The translations under genes were made by a program, and so were the position numbers. A stretch of DNA of 26,358 nt from Pleurotus djamor (lineage: Eukaryota > Basidiomycota > Agaricomycetes > Agaricales > Pleurotaceae), in assembly GCA_029747585.1 (NCBI GenBank), contig JAPEVF010000588.1:1-26358 (forward strand), given 5' to 3'. The notes beneath the pieces are model-generated. The model did not search any database. It had not been told where the DNA came from and worked only from the letters and a program-made list of their open reading frames with translations. The number at the start of each line of letters is the position of its first letter. Position 1 is the first letter of the stretch. Positions 1 to 11,200 of this stretch are shown here, in pieces.

Positions 1-290
1 TTCCTGTATAACATCTATATAGTTTTATGCAATAAATACTTTTTGCATTAATATGAAGTGGTATGATTTATACACATTTATTATAACTGCTCAAATTTTT
101 TTGTTTTGTTTATCAACGCTTTCAGAGCTTTCCTAGCTTTCCTAGCTTTTCCAGCTTTTTGTGCTTTTGAAGCATTGGCGCTCGCTATGTAAGTATTACA
201 GCGTCTTTTTCTTGCTTTGTCATATCTCTTGTACAAAGCATAACTTTAGGCGCTTTTTCTATTTTAGATATACAAGATACCTTTCTCCCA
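1..290. other. AT-rich stretch without a gene
   Basis: This stretch is clearly richer in A and T than the rest of the window. It holds runs of T and a short degenerate repeat of the form AGCTTTCCT around 128-160. I see no reading frame or splice signals that hold together. It could be the edge of an intergenic or repeat-derived block. Confidence 0.6.
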
Positions 291-416
291 CAGCTTCTTG
301 ATCTTATCTAGCTTCCATCTGCTCCTGGTAAAAATGATGTTTTCCTGATGGATAGGATGATTGCGTAAACGTGTACGACGAAGGTGGTTGATATCGAACC
401 CTCCGTCACCACGCAA

Positions 417-470
417 TNGGGGGGAGGGGACGAGAGGGCGAGAGGATGAGAGGATGAGAGGATGGAGAAG
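417..470. repeat. GA-rich low-complexity repeat
   Basis: A purine-only tract begins at an N (417) followed by a G run and continues as about three imperfect copies of GAGAGGAT. It is a microsatellite-like tract. The N directly before the G run suggests an uncertain homopolymer length. Confidence 0.75.
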
Positions 471-546
471 TGACGGGACTGAGGGAGAGTCAAGTATGTA
501 CATGTACGCCACAGCTGTCGACGGTCATCTACGCGCTTCATTTGCA

Positions 547-996
547 TCATGGAGATCGTTCGTACCCACGAAGAGGGTCGAGGCAAGTTGTCTAGCCGAG
601 TAGAAGAGGGTGGGAGAGAGTGAGTAACGGAGTAATGGAAAGAGGTGGGACGAAGAAAGACGTACCGAATCGCGATACAAGTACATGTCCAACGTACAGC
701 TCGTTGTATCGCTGTGTTGGACTTGAGAGAGAGGGACGATGTCACCTATCATGACAGGTACGGATTCGTCGCAACCGACGAGCATATACCCAGCTCGAAA
801 ATGGCGAGCGCACGTGCGACGACAGCTTTTCGTGTTGATGAGACGGAGGCTGTAAAAAGTCATGAGAGTAGCAACAAGGGGCGTATAGAATGAACGTACA
901 CATCAAATCCAAGCATCTCCAAATCCTAAAAGCCCTACAACCCACGCCGTCGTCCCAACGTCCCAATAGATCCATGCCCCCAGACCGACCTCCCAT
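547..996 (-). CDS. Candidate four-exon gene, unknown protein (93 aa)
   Basis: I do not recognise this protein. Four exons (996-900, 849-790, 745-666, 591-547) join in phase across introns of 50, 44 and 74 nt. The donors are GTACGT, GTATAT and GTACGT, and the acceptors are TACAG, GATAG and GCTAG. The start is the ATG at 996, giving MGGRSGGMDLLGRW; an internal ATG seven codons on is an alternative. The middle exons read smoothly (ALAIFELGDIVPLSQVQHSD) and the last ends at TGA. No signal peptide or domain is visible. Support comes only from splice-site quality and phase consistency. Other frames are open on both strands here, so an artefact is possible. Confidence 0.35.
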
Positions 997-1915
997 TCAG
1001 CGTCAAATCCCCCTTCGAAACAAGCCAACTGAGAGACGACGGCGGAGGGAGTTTGGAACAGCATTTCTCTACGCAAAACCGCGTTCGGGAGGGCACCGAA
1101 GGAGGGTATATGCGTGTAAAAGATCATCCCATCGTTCCGATCGTGTATGGTCCATGGGCCTGCGCAAGGCAGCGATCGGAGTCCCGTCTACAGAGGGGGT
1201 TAGTCGATTGGGTAGGAGGGAGAAGGGAGAACCACCACGCACCAGTTTGAATCCCAGACTTCTGCTTCTCCAGAAAACAGCGTCTTCGTCGTGTCGACCG
1301 AGATCCGAATCGTTGACTAGCTAGTAGAGGTACGCAGAAATCGTATCTCAGGGATGTGGTGGATTGAATATGCCGCGGGGAGGCGTGCTAGTGAGAACGC
1401 GAGGTTGAGGGGATTCTGACGTTGCGTCATGGCTTCGGGGTTGCGGACGGCTGAGAAGACAGCAAGACGCGTGGCCATGTGTTACTGTATAGACGGGCCT
1501 ATGTAGGAGAGTAGCTGAGAATGATGTTCGTGTCGGAGGAAAGGAAGGGAAAGACGACGCACCCATCATCCATTCCGTCACATACTCATCAACTCATCCG
1601 TTTTACTTCCCCAGCGACCAAGACAAGCAGATACAGCACCGCATTCAAACGCCTCCGTCGCCTCGGGATGTGAAAACTCCAAACGCGTCGACTCTTTGAT
1701 TTGCGCGGCTGGAGGGCTACCCGGGAAACATCCACCGAATCGCTTCATGTCAGCCCAAATCAAAGAGTCCACGTCAGAATGGTCGTAGCTAGTCGGTCTC
1801 CTCGAGAATCAGCCAACCGAAAGACCAAGAATCAGCATACAACTCACGATGACGCGTCCTCGTCCTTCCCAGCCCTTCCTCCAACCCTCCTCAATTCTTC
1901 CGGGGCCGATCCCTC
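997..1915. other. Stretch without a convincing gene
   Basis: Several short frames are open on both strands, the longest 890-1324 on the plus strand. It is arginine- and serine-rich, lacks domain signatures and overlaps the better-supported minus-strand candidate. I see nothing here that I would annotate as a gene. Confidence 0.4.
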
Positions 1916-2411
1916 TCACACCATGCAAGGATTGGTATTTTTAAGGTAAAAGGGTTCGAAATACGCGAAAAATACCAGGAGTATTTTCACGGTATTTCGG
2001 CCAAACATACCGATAAAATACCTTAGGGCCGGACCTAGGGTAACTTGGACTAAATGACGGAAAACTTACGGAAATAGTACCAGAAAAGTACTTAGAATTT
2101 ACACAATTAGATTTTGGTATTGCTTTTGTCCTTTTATGGTCTTTGCTTTGTTGATTTAGGATGTTTCGAGCGAATTTACGATTCCTTTCCGCCTTTGGTA
2201 AGCAGCGCCGAAAAACTCCGAAAATACCGAAATGGACCAAATAAACATATTTAGCATCATTTCTGGCTCAAAGTACAATGTAAATACAGTTCAACTCCGA
2301 CATTCAGTATTTTGCGCAAACCAACTTTGAAAATACTGATCATTACAAACTCCGGCTTTCAGTACTTCATGAAAAAGTACAATGAACATACTAATCAAAT
2401 ACCAAAATGCT
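1916..2411 (+). repeat. Left inverted arm
   Basis: This arm pairs base for base with 2937-3432 on the opposite strand. Visible differences are near 2222, 2347-2350 and 2393. A 99-codon frame is open on the minus strand and has its counterpart in the other arm, with one Cys/Ser difference. It reflects the DNA identity rather than an obvious protein. Confidence 0.9.
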
Positions 2412-2705
2412 CTTAGTGTTGTCCAGCCGGCAAAAGACATCAAGAGGCGAGATATCCAAGATACCACGCGACGGAGTGAGCAAAGGTCTAGGTCAATGGA
2501 CGACGTATACGCGAATTGAGGCGATGCAGGCTCGAGCGTGTGGATTCACCTCCCTGCCTCCAAGCCCAAACGTCTGTGATCGCTTCCAAGGTACGTCATG
2601 CCATGTACCTCTCTTGAGCCGCGACAACAAAGCATTGACGTATGTCTTGCAGGTGCTATGCCATTACCTTACCCCGGCACCATGGGGCTAGTCCTCGACT
2701 GGTGA
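2407..2705 (+). CDS. Possible spliced ORF in the loop of the inverted-repeat element (78 aa)
   Basis: A frame starts with ATG at 2407, inside the last bases of the left arm. It runs to 2590, meets a canonical 62 nt intron (GTACGT at 2591, TTGCAG ending at 2652) and closes in phase at TGA 2703-2705. The second exon reads GAMPLPYPGTMGLVLDW. I do not recognise a family. A real-looking intron inside the loop of an otherwise non-coding element suggests a captured piece of a host gene. That is inference: no donor gene is visible in this window and the frame could be fortuitous. Confidence 0.25.
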
Positions 2706-2936
2706 TCGTCGCTGGCGGATGATGCTTCGTCATAGCGCGAGGTATGGCCAGGTTCCCCAAGAGTAGGAACGAATTCTCGTCGCGGGGGGTCTGTGGTCAG
2801 GGCGGAATGTACAATGCATATGTTGCGCGGCACCAGAAAACCAGCGTGTCATGCTCCCCTCCAGCATCCACATCGTCGCCTTTGGTGACAGCACTTAGTT
2901 CTGATTGAGTGGGGAGTCAAAGTCAGCCCGCGCGAA

Positions 2937-3432
2937 AGCATTTTGGTATTTGATCAGTATGTTCATTGTACTTTTTCATGAAGTACTGAAAGCCGGAGTT
3001 CGGAATGATCAGTATTTTCAAAGTTGGTTTGCGCAAAATACTGAATGTCGGAGTTGAACTGTATTTACATTGTACTTTGAGCCAGAAATGATGCTAAATA
3101 TGTTTATTTGGTCCATTTCGGTATTTTCGGAGTTTTTCGGCGCAGCTTACCAAAGGCGGAAAGGAATCGTAAATTCGCTCGAAACATCCTAAATCAACAA
3201 AGCAAAGACCATAAAAGGACAAAAGCAATACCAAAATCTAATTGTGTAAATTCTAAGTACTTTTCTGGTACTATTTCCGTAAGTTTTCCGTCATTTAGTC
3301 CAAGTTACCCTAGGTCCGGCCCTAAGGTATTTTATCGGTATGTTTGGCCGAAATACCGTGAAAATACTCCTGGTATTTTTCGCGTATTTCGAACCCTTTT
3401 ACCTTAAAAATACCAATCCTTGCATGGTGTGA
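2937..3432 (-). repeat. Right inverted arm
   Basis: This is the reverse-complement partner of the left arm, of the same length. It ends 152 bases before the first surviving exon of the truncated MFS transporter. Confidence 0.9.
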
Positions 3433-3584
3433 TAACGCAGAAGCCGTAGACAAACATGCACATACACCTCTATTCCTGTAGTACGCCCATGTCCCCCACC
3501 TCAACTCCTCGTTTGTCCTGAGCTTCATGCTCTTTCTGAAAGGGCGGGGCTAGATAGTAGACAAGGACTTCTGGTGCGCGACAG

Positions 3585-4215
3585 ATGCCCCAGTTCAACC
3601 CTCGTATGTCATCGACACCTTCACGCTCCATGCAGCTTCTGGTGTGTATCTTTTTACCTCTTCTTTTTTACCTGTACTCATGCCTCGTATTGCGCCTAGC
3701 TCTCGCAGCAGTCTCGTTCCTGCGCTCCATAGCATGGTTCGGGTTTCTCCTTTTTGCACCAGCGATGTACAGGTCGCTAGGGTTTGGAAAGGGAGATACG
3801 GTGTTGGCGGTTGTGTCGATCGCCATTGGATGTCCTGCGTACGTCTTCCTCTCTTTTCCTCTTCCGCCCCTAGAACTGACTTGTGTATAGCCCCTGGTTG
3901 GTTTGGAAGTATGGCGAGAGGATACGGCATGCAAGTCGTTATGCGCAGAAACAGGCTCAGCCGGTACATGCCTCGTCGTCCTCATCGTCACCGGATGCAA
4001 CCCCGGCAACAGCCTCTGTTCCTGTTCTCGCTCATTCGTCATCACCCTCATCACCGTCAATACAGGGGTCCTCACCGTCCAAGACTCCTCAGTGGTCACT
4101 GGTGATACCTTTCCTCCTGCATAGCGCTCGTTCGCTTTCTTCCCGTGATCACATTTTCGTCACTTTGCTCATCAGCCTGCATATTCATTCGTCGCATCTT
4201 CCTCTGTATTGCTAG
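3585..4215 (+). pseudogene. 5'-truncated MFS transporter, C-terminal remnant
   Basis: Three exons (3585-3641, 3700-3838, 3891-4215) join in phase over introns of 58 and 52 nt; the second has an AACTGAC branch site. They encode the end of a fungal drug:H+ antiporter-type MFS protein. The last helices read as ASALAAVSFLRSIAWFGF, then LFAPAMYRSLGFGKGDT, then PWLVWKYGERIRHASRYAQ and a Ser/Pro-rich tail. The APxxYxxLGxGxGDT and KYGERIR motifs are characteristic of that C-terminus. A complete protein has 12-14 helices and about 450-600 residues. None of the earlier part can be found between the inverted-repeat element and 3585, nor to the left of the element. I therefore read it as a relic without a transport function. 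Confidence 0.75.
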
Positions 4216-4303
4216 ATTTGTTACCTCTTCACACGATGGACTTTTTCCTTCGTACACATTACTCGCCAATAACCCCTTGTATAATCATGAAATTCGAGCC
4301 AAA

Positions 4304-7300
4304 TTATTCGGTTAGAGAGTAATCCATGCCCTCACTATCTCCCATATCCACATCCCAAAGATGAATTGAGCCCCAATAACCACCGGATATGAGACGCTTC
4401 CCATCAGAAGAGAAAGCGATTGATGATACCCAACCACCAATGTCGAAATCCCAGATTTGCTCGTAGGTATCACATCTCCAGACACGCACTCTGCCATCGT
4501 CACCACCAGTCGCGAGCACCTGTCCGTCGGGACGGAAGGCTAGATGTCGAGTCCAATATTGCTCATGATGGGCTCTGAAGGAGTGTTCAACCTTCTCGCA
4601 ACCAAGCTTCCATACCTTCACAGTACCATCCAGGCTTGCGGAGAAGAGACGATCACAAGAAGGACTCCATGCAAATGTGAGTGAGTCTTGTGAGTTCTCC
4701 AAGCGAAGTAAAGTATCGTCCTTCAGGCTCCACACATTAACATAGCAATCCCAGATGTAGAACGCCAGGCTGGAGCCATCCCTTGAGAAAGCAAGGTGCC
4801 AGACCTGCGAGTCTTTGGATTTGAATCTCTTGAATACATTCCACTTGTGTTCCTCCTGTCGCCAGAGTTTGATGCAACCTTCCACATGCGATGATGCTAG
4901 GATTTTGTGATCTTCAGAGAAGCACAATGGCCGAATGTCGTTATCGTGATTTGAGGCCCCTTCGTCTGTGTCTGTCGTAACTGATGGCGGGTTTGTCGTA
5001 GTGTCAATGATGCTAATCCCATGGCGATCCCTAGTAGCGATATATGAACCTCCGCTGGTCATCGTTGACGTGGATCCTTGAGCTCCAATGACATCCTTTG
5101 GAGGTTGGCAGGATCCGTCCCAGGTTGAAAAGTATATACATCGACGGGAGTACCGGGCGAGCACCATGCACTTTGAATCTGTGTGTGAGAAGGACACATG
5201 CGAAACCTTCAAGTTCTCATCCCCCTTCCAATGGCCAAGACATGCTGAACGAAAATGGTCAATGGAAGCACGTTTCAAAAATNAAAAACGACTCACAGAA
5301 TGGTTGGAGGACTCGTACAAAGGCGTCTCGATGAACCATTCGGATACAGGAACCCCACTCATAGACTTGAGAGACTTTAGGGAGCCGCGCGGTTGTTGGC
5401 ACAAGTCGGCACTGCGCAAGCAAGCGTATGAGAGTTTCCTTGGCCTCTATCGTGGCCGCGGCTTCTGGGAAGCGTACGGCTACACCAAGGGCGGTCAAAA
5501 GGGTTCCTCCGGCACTGGGTACTTCAATGAGGGATGCTAATCGTGTTTCTGAAAATGATAGGAGGTAAGGAAGATGTCAGGGGTGAAAAATGGACCAAAC
5601 TAACCGTCTTCCAGGAAGGAATGGAGTATTGTCAGTTGGTTGGAAAAGCGTTCGCCAAGAGAGATAGACGAGGGTGTCGATAACTCAGTCAGCAAACAGA
5701 TGACCGCGAAAGAATCAAGCGCGTGAGATGCATCCTCGAATGGATCCTTTTCCACGATGTCAAGAGTCGGTGATGCTTCGTATGCAAGGCAAAGTTGGTT
5801 CCATCCTGTAGTAGACAAAGTCGCATTCGGAGTGTATGAAGCGTAGAGCACAGCCTCCATCTTCGGGAACGCCCCAGGCATCTGGGAGGCAATTTCGTTC
5901 GAGGAATCAACCTCTTCATTCAGATGCTGGTTACCGTTGGACTGGATGTGATTGCTTGACATTGAGCGGAGTACTGATTGGTGGATGAGGTGACCATTTG
6001 GAATTTTCCGAGGTGCAGATAGGTGAGGGCTTGATGGTAGAATCAGAAAAAGTTGAGGATGAGGAGATGAAACCAGACGCACACCCAAGTTAAACTGGTC
6101 TCATCCTGATATGACAGACACGGGAAGGGTAAAATCTCGAGGAAATTCCAGAACCCTTTCAACGAATCAGTGAGCCGAGGCGGATCCCAGGTACCTTCGT
6201 ATGGTTCGATGCGAAGGCCATAAGTCATCGCTTCATATGTCATCCAACGTAGCGCTGGTCCAAAATTCCTCAGGTTCTTATTCAGAGTGTTCCCGCCACC
6301 ACTATGGGGTAAAGATAGGAATCAACGATTTGCCACGAAAGAACAATGTGCCCTCATACATATCCGAATGCGAGCCGGAGAACCAAACCTCCTTGACGTT
6401 CCCCTTATCAGTCTCTCGTGGACCCAGCCCTCCATTAGCATATTCGGGCTGAAACTTTACGCGGCGTTCATCCAAGGCCAGTGCATGTCTAAAGGCACAG
6501 ACATGACCCATCCCAGAGACAGTTTCAGGGAGGGAATTTCCGCGGAGGACGCCAATAGAGGAAACAGTATCCCTGGGATAAAAATGGACGGATGAGATTA
6601 AAGGGCGAGATGAAGAGTAGGAAAAGTGATGTACCATGCACCTACGAAGTGCACTTTGACATCTTTATGGCAAAGTGAACGCTTGAACTGCCGGCAGAGT
6701 TCTTCTTCTTTGCTCTCCGCCTCGCTCAAGCTCTCGTTCGTTCCAGATGTCTCTCGTTCACGCTTGGTATTGACTATTACCGAGGAATATAATTCATACG
6801 CACTGCATTGGGTCAGCTATATTCAAAGGTTCTTGATACCGTACATACAACGGAATTTGTCGTTCATTTCCCTTATGGAGAAGTCCAACCTAGAGTAAAT
6901 GTCAGGAGCAGACAATGGGGTGAACAACAATATCGCGCACTTTTTCGATCATACCGGCTATTACACGGGCTTGATAGGCACCTCTAGAGAAGCCTAAGCG
7001 TCGTCCCTAATCAGCCAATTGACGCGTCCACGTCGAGGTCACTCACCAAAGAGGAAAATCTTGTCACCAGGCTGGTAGTTTTCAGAAAGCCATTTGTAGG
7101 CGGCGTGAACAATGGTCTCGAAATTCCTATCCAAACCATGTTTTATATCGGAAATTGTTACAGGAGAAACATACGCACCATGCAATCGCCGTATCGATGG
7201 CATGATAAATGACTTGCTTGATGTAGCTCAGTGACTTGAACGATGGACGCGCGTAGGTGCCGATCCCGCTGTCGTAATACACGAGCTGGCCTTCATCTTT

Positions 7301-7566
7301 GATGAGGCGACTGAACAGTTCTACGACATTTGTGCTCTGGGTTAGAAGGGGGGATGCGTTAGCTTTGAGGGTGGAAGAGGAAGGAATAAAGGGTGTACTT
7401 TCTCGCTGAATTGGTTTGCTGTGCCATCCAGGTTCAGGACAAGATTTCGTCCAGTGACTTTGTGGATACAGACTATCGTTCGAGCGATATTGGGATGTGG
7501 TACTGATGAGATCGTTGGCGGGAGGTCCTCTCGAAGAAATGTGACCTTTTCCGACCGAGAAGACAT
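4304..7566 (-). CDS. DUF2235 (Tle1-like) hydrolase fused to a seven-bladed WD40 propeller, copy A (905 aa)
   Basis: Eleven exons join in phase: 7566-7399, 7336-7179, 7126-7047, 6993-6941, 6889-6849, 6802-6635, 6572-6360, 6301-6083, 6029-5605, 5548-5297, 5244-4304. The N-terminal half is a DUF2235 alpha/beta-hydrolase. It has NLVLNLDGTANQF (about 41-53), the nucleophile elbow GFSRGA (Ser138), AWDTVSSIG (Asp224) and GSHSDIGGGN (His291). Those residues match the Ser-Asp-His triad of Tle1-type phospholipases and related fungal proteins. A region of about 250 residues without a recognised domain follows. The C-terminal 300 residues hold seven WD40-like blades, the last ones with clear LASSH...IKLW, SASLDGTVKVW and ATGGDDGRVRVW strands. 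Lipid hydrolysis is inferred from family. No signal peptide or helix is seen, so a cytosolic location is likely. The N at 5283 falls in intron 10. A TATA box lies upstream. Confidence 0.9.
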
Positions 7567-8247
7567 CGCGAGAAGAGCTGGGGTAGAAGCCTGTCGAAAG
7601 GGGGAGGTTTTCGTGAGATTTATAGCACCACCATTATCGTGATGGGGATAGAGCGTACATGCGACTTCCTTTCAGGAAGAGTGGGTACAACAAGGAGCGT
7701 TCGGTGTTATTCCGCCCACGGACCCACTAAGACCTCAAGGTCGCACATCAGTTGCACATCAGATGGCATTGTCAAAGTACAATGCTCGAATCGATCGTAG
7801 TTCTGGCGCGAATGGGATTGACTGTAGGCCCCTCCATCAGATTGACTGACACAGACGCGACTTACGTTGTCACCGGTTCTACTTAAAAGCCTCGCATCCT
7901 GGACTTATCGGAAGCTAGAACAGGCGGAGATGATCATTTGGACCACATCCTTGGGGAGAATGACGCCTCAAGAACCCAGTAATGATTTATAGGGCAGAAA
8001 GGTTTTCCACGAGTTTCTGACCAGGTTCCGATAGGAGGAAGGTTTGAATATAACGAACGAATGCGATACTTTGAACGGGTGATTATCAGAGAAGTATTAC
8101 AGGTCTTCGTTGTCGTAGAAAGAATTTAGTAGAGAGTAAGTTGCTGCCACCGGCGCTTAGGTCTAGGCGATCACCGCGATGTGTCCTCCACACACTGAGG
8201 TCACGACCACCATAGCTAAGTCCTCTGAGACAGTGGGTCTGCCTCGA
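7567..8247. other. Intergenic region between the two hydrolase-WD40 genes
   Basis: About 680 bases hold the promoter of copy A and the 3' flank of copy B. Apart from the TATA box I see no gene, repeat or clear hairpin. Confidence 0.6.
7618..7624 (-). promoter_or_regulatory. TATA box of copy A
   Basis: TATAAAT on the minus strand lies 52 bases before the start codon at 7566, a usual spacing for a fungal core promoter. It supports that ATG as the start. Confidence 0.55.
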
Positions 8248-11200
8248 TCAATCTACTTCTTCATTTTCTCCCATATCAATGTCCCAAAGGTGGAGCGCAC
8301 CAAATTCGCCTCCAGATACGAGTCGTTTACCATCCGGTGAGAAAGCAATCGAGAGAACGACTTCACCAACATCAAACTCCCAGATTTTCTCCCAAGTATC
8401 GCGTCTCCAGCCTCGTATTCGCTGGTCGTGGCTCCCTGTCGCTAGGACTTGTCCATCATGACGGAATGACAGTTTCTCGATACAATCATCGTGGGCTTTG
8501 AAAGTGTGCTCGAGTTTACCGAGATCGGAGGTCCAGATCTTCACGTAGCCGTGGTAGGTGCCAGAAGCGATCGTGTCCCCGTGAGGATTCCATGTGAGTG
8601 AGCAGGAATCTCCGGAATCGTCCAACTCAACCAAAGTGTCGCCTGCCAAACCACGCACTTTCACCGAGGCATACCAGACGCGAAACACCAAGGCAGAGCC
8701 GTCCTTTGAGAAAGCAAGGCACCAGATCCGGTTCGCCCCACCTCTGAACTTCTGGTAGACTTTCCATTGGCTTGCATCGCGTTTCCAAAGCTTGATCCAG
8801 CCGTTCGCATGTCCTGAAGCTAGGACCTGGTGGTTGTCGGAGAAACCTAAGCACCAAATAACATCGACATCGATTGAGTCGCCCTGGTCGGTACCTCTGA
8901 CGACCAAAGGCCGTTCTGTTGTAGTCCTGGCGGTATTTATCTCCTTTCCAGGGGAAACAGCAACATACGAGCCGTCGCCAGAGACCGTCGCCACCCCTCC
9001 TGGAATATGGATGAGACTTTGCGGCGTCCTTCCAGATCCATCCCACACCGAAGCAGACGCATTACCGTCCGGACTTGTGATGAGAATTATCCGCTCAGGA
9101 TTTTCATTCGAGAAGGTCACTTTGACGACCCACTGGTCATGTCGCTGAAAGCCTATGCATCCTATAGAAACGATGAGAGCCAGTCCTATGCCGCGTGGTA
9201 AGTAACACGGTCGTACCGAACGGTTTCAAGACCTGGAAAAGGTCATCCCAATAGATCCTCCGTATATTTGATGCCCACTGACAGATTTGAGAGACTGTAG
9301 GGAGACGGGCAGTCGTTGGGACGAGCCGCGACTTCGAAATTAGGCATATCAACGTCTCCTTGGTGTCAAGCGTCGTGGCAGCTTCGCGATGATGAACCGC
9401 TACGCAGAGAGCTGTCAAGAGAGTTCCTCCCGAGCTTGGAACTTCAATAAGGGACGCTAAACGTGTTTCTGTACTTGAATTAGTACAGAAGTCGATAGAG
9501 GCAAGGCTGGGCCAACTTACCGTCATTCAAGAAAGATTGCAGCATCAGCAAATTCGTGTTGAAGGAATTCAAGGCAGATGCTGCGTCCCATGACCCTGAC
9601 TCCAGGGACAAACAAGCGAGAGCGAGAGAGCCTAATACATGCGAGGCATTATCATAAGGGTCTTGCTCGATGATGTTCAGGTGCTTCAAAGGCGAGTAGA
9701 CAGAAAAAAGATGTTCCCATCCAGAGAAATTGGTAGAGTCATTGAACACCGCCTTCGGTATGTATGGGACAGGATGGAGTTGAGAATCATCATTACTGGA
9801 GACCTTGGACCCATGGGAACTGTTGTCCGACAGCAGACTTTCTGTGTCGTAGAAGTATGACCGAAATTGCAGATAAGGCGGCGTATTGAACACCGATTCG
9901 TGTATAAGTTGACCCGGTTGGATAAGTCGGGGAGCTCCGCGATGGGGTCTGAAATTCTGTTTATCATTGAGCGTTTTATGAAGGAGTGATGAATCGTACC
10001 TCCATGTTAGGCTGCTCTCGTCCCGATATGAAAGCGCGCTGAATGGAAGATACTCCAAGGCTTTCCAAAACCCTTTCAGAGACTCTTTAGGCACCACAGG
10101 TAGCCACTTCCCTAGGTAGGGCTTTACGCGAAGTCCACAAGCCATGGCTTCGCAAGTCATCCAACGGAGAGATGGACCGAAATTGTTCAAGTCTTCATTG
10201 GAGATGTTACCACCACCGCTAGGAGGATCGTATCAATACGCGAGAGCAAGAGAAAACGAGCAAAGTTCACGCACATATCGGAGTGCGATCCAGCAAACCA
10301 TACCTCCTTGACATCACCACGGTTGGCTCCATTCTCTCTTTCCAATGGCCCCAGACCTCCGTTCACAAACTCTGGCTGAAACTTGGCTCGACGCTCGTCC
10401 AAGGCGAGGGCGTGGCGGAAATGACAAACATGTGTCATCCCAGAAACGGTCTCGGGGAATGATTTCCCTCTGAAGACCCCGATCGACGAAACGGTATCCC
10501 TAGAGACCACGCGATGAACCTGAATAGTGTTTTCGAGGCAAAAACCTAGTAACGACGTACCAAGCGCCTACAAAGTGTACCTTCACATCATCGTGGCAAA
10601 GAGACCTCTTGAACTGGGCACAGAGCTTGTGTTCCACGTCAGCACGGTCGTTGGTTTTGCAAACCCGCTTGCGGAGGAACTTTGCCCTCAGCCCGCTCCA
10701 TATTGAATTCCCGTTGGTCTTACAATCGACGTTCGCGTCCGAAGCTCTAGGCTGCGCATGCACGGAAGTGTTTGGAGGAGGCTCATTAGACGATACTCGA
10801 GTGTCACGTGGTGAGTTCCCTGTCACCGAGCAGTACAGCTCGTAAGCGCTATGGGATGTGAGTAAAATGGCTGAAGCGCAAGGAGTAGACATACAAGGGT
10901 ATCTGTCTATCGTTGCCTTTGTGGAGAAGTCCGACCTATCATAGAGCAGTCAGAATGAGAAACTTCGTACTATGCACCTGCAATACTTTTTCGATCATGC
11001 CTGCGATAACCCGAACCTGATAAGCGCCTCTCGAGAACCCTGGCGAATGATAAGTTAAGGGCAATAGCGAAGATACTGAGGAGCCCACCAAAAAGAAAGA
11101 TGCGATCACCGGGTTCATAGTTCTCAGACAGCCATTTATAGGCTGCGTGGACAATCTTCTCAAAGTTCCTGTGAATCTTGTCAGATTACGCTGCGACCAC

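Larger units (their letters stand above)
1916..3432. mobile_element. Foldback/TIR-type element with 496 bp inverted arms
   Basis: Two arms of equal length (1916-2411 and 2937-3432) are reverse complements with only a few mismatches, around a 525 bp loop. The outer ends share TCACACCATGCAAGGATTGG and the inner ends share AGCATTTTGGTATTTGATC. The arms are dense in GGTATTT/AAATACC motifs. No transposase is encoded, so any element would be non-autonomous. The bases just outside the arms (CCCTC and TAACG) give no clear target-site duplication, so the superfamily cannot be named and an inverted duplication of another repeat remains possible. The near identity of the arms points to a recent origin or gene conversion. 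Confidence 0.75.

Noticed and set aside
1941..3407. Two near-identical 99-codon frames, one in each inverted arm
   Set aside because: Their identity follows from the DNA identity of the arms. The translation has no domain and the frames have no splice or promoter support.
5088..5540. 150-codon plus-strand frame across the linker/WD40 junction of copy A
   Set aside because: It reads through the N and the intron of copy A on the opposite strand and has no features of its own.
8792..9148. 118-codon plus-strand frame across the WD40 exon of copy B
   Set aside because: It is an antisense shadow of a clearly conserved WD40 exon.
9480..10190. Continuous 236-codon minus-strand frame in copy B taken as one exon
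   Set aside because: Comparison with copy A shows that 9999-9949 is a 51 nt intron (a multiple of three) and that the frame also runs into the next intron. It is two exons.
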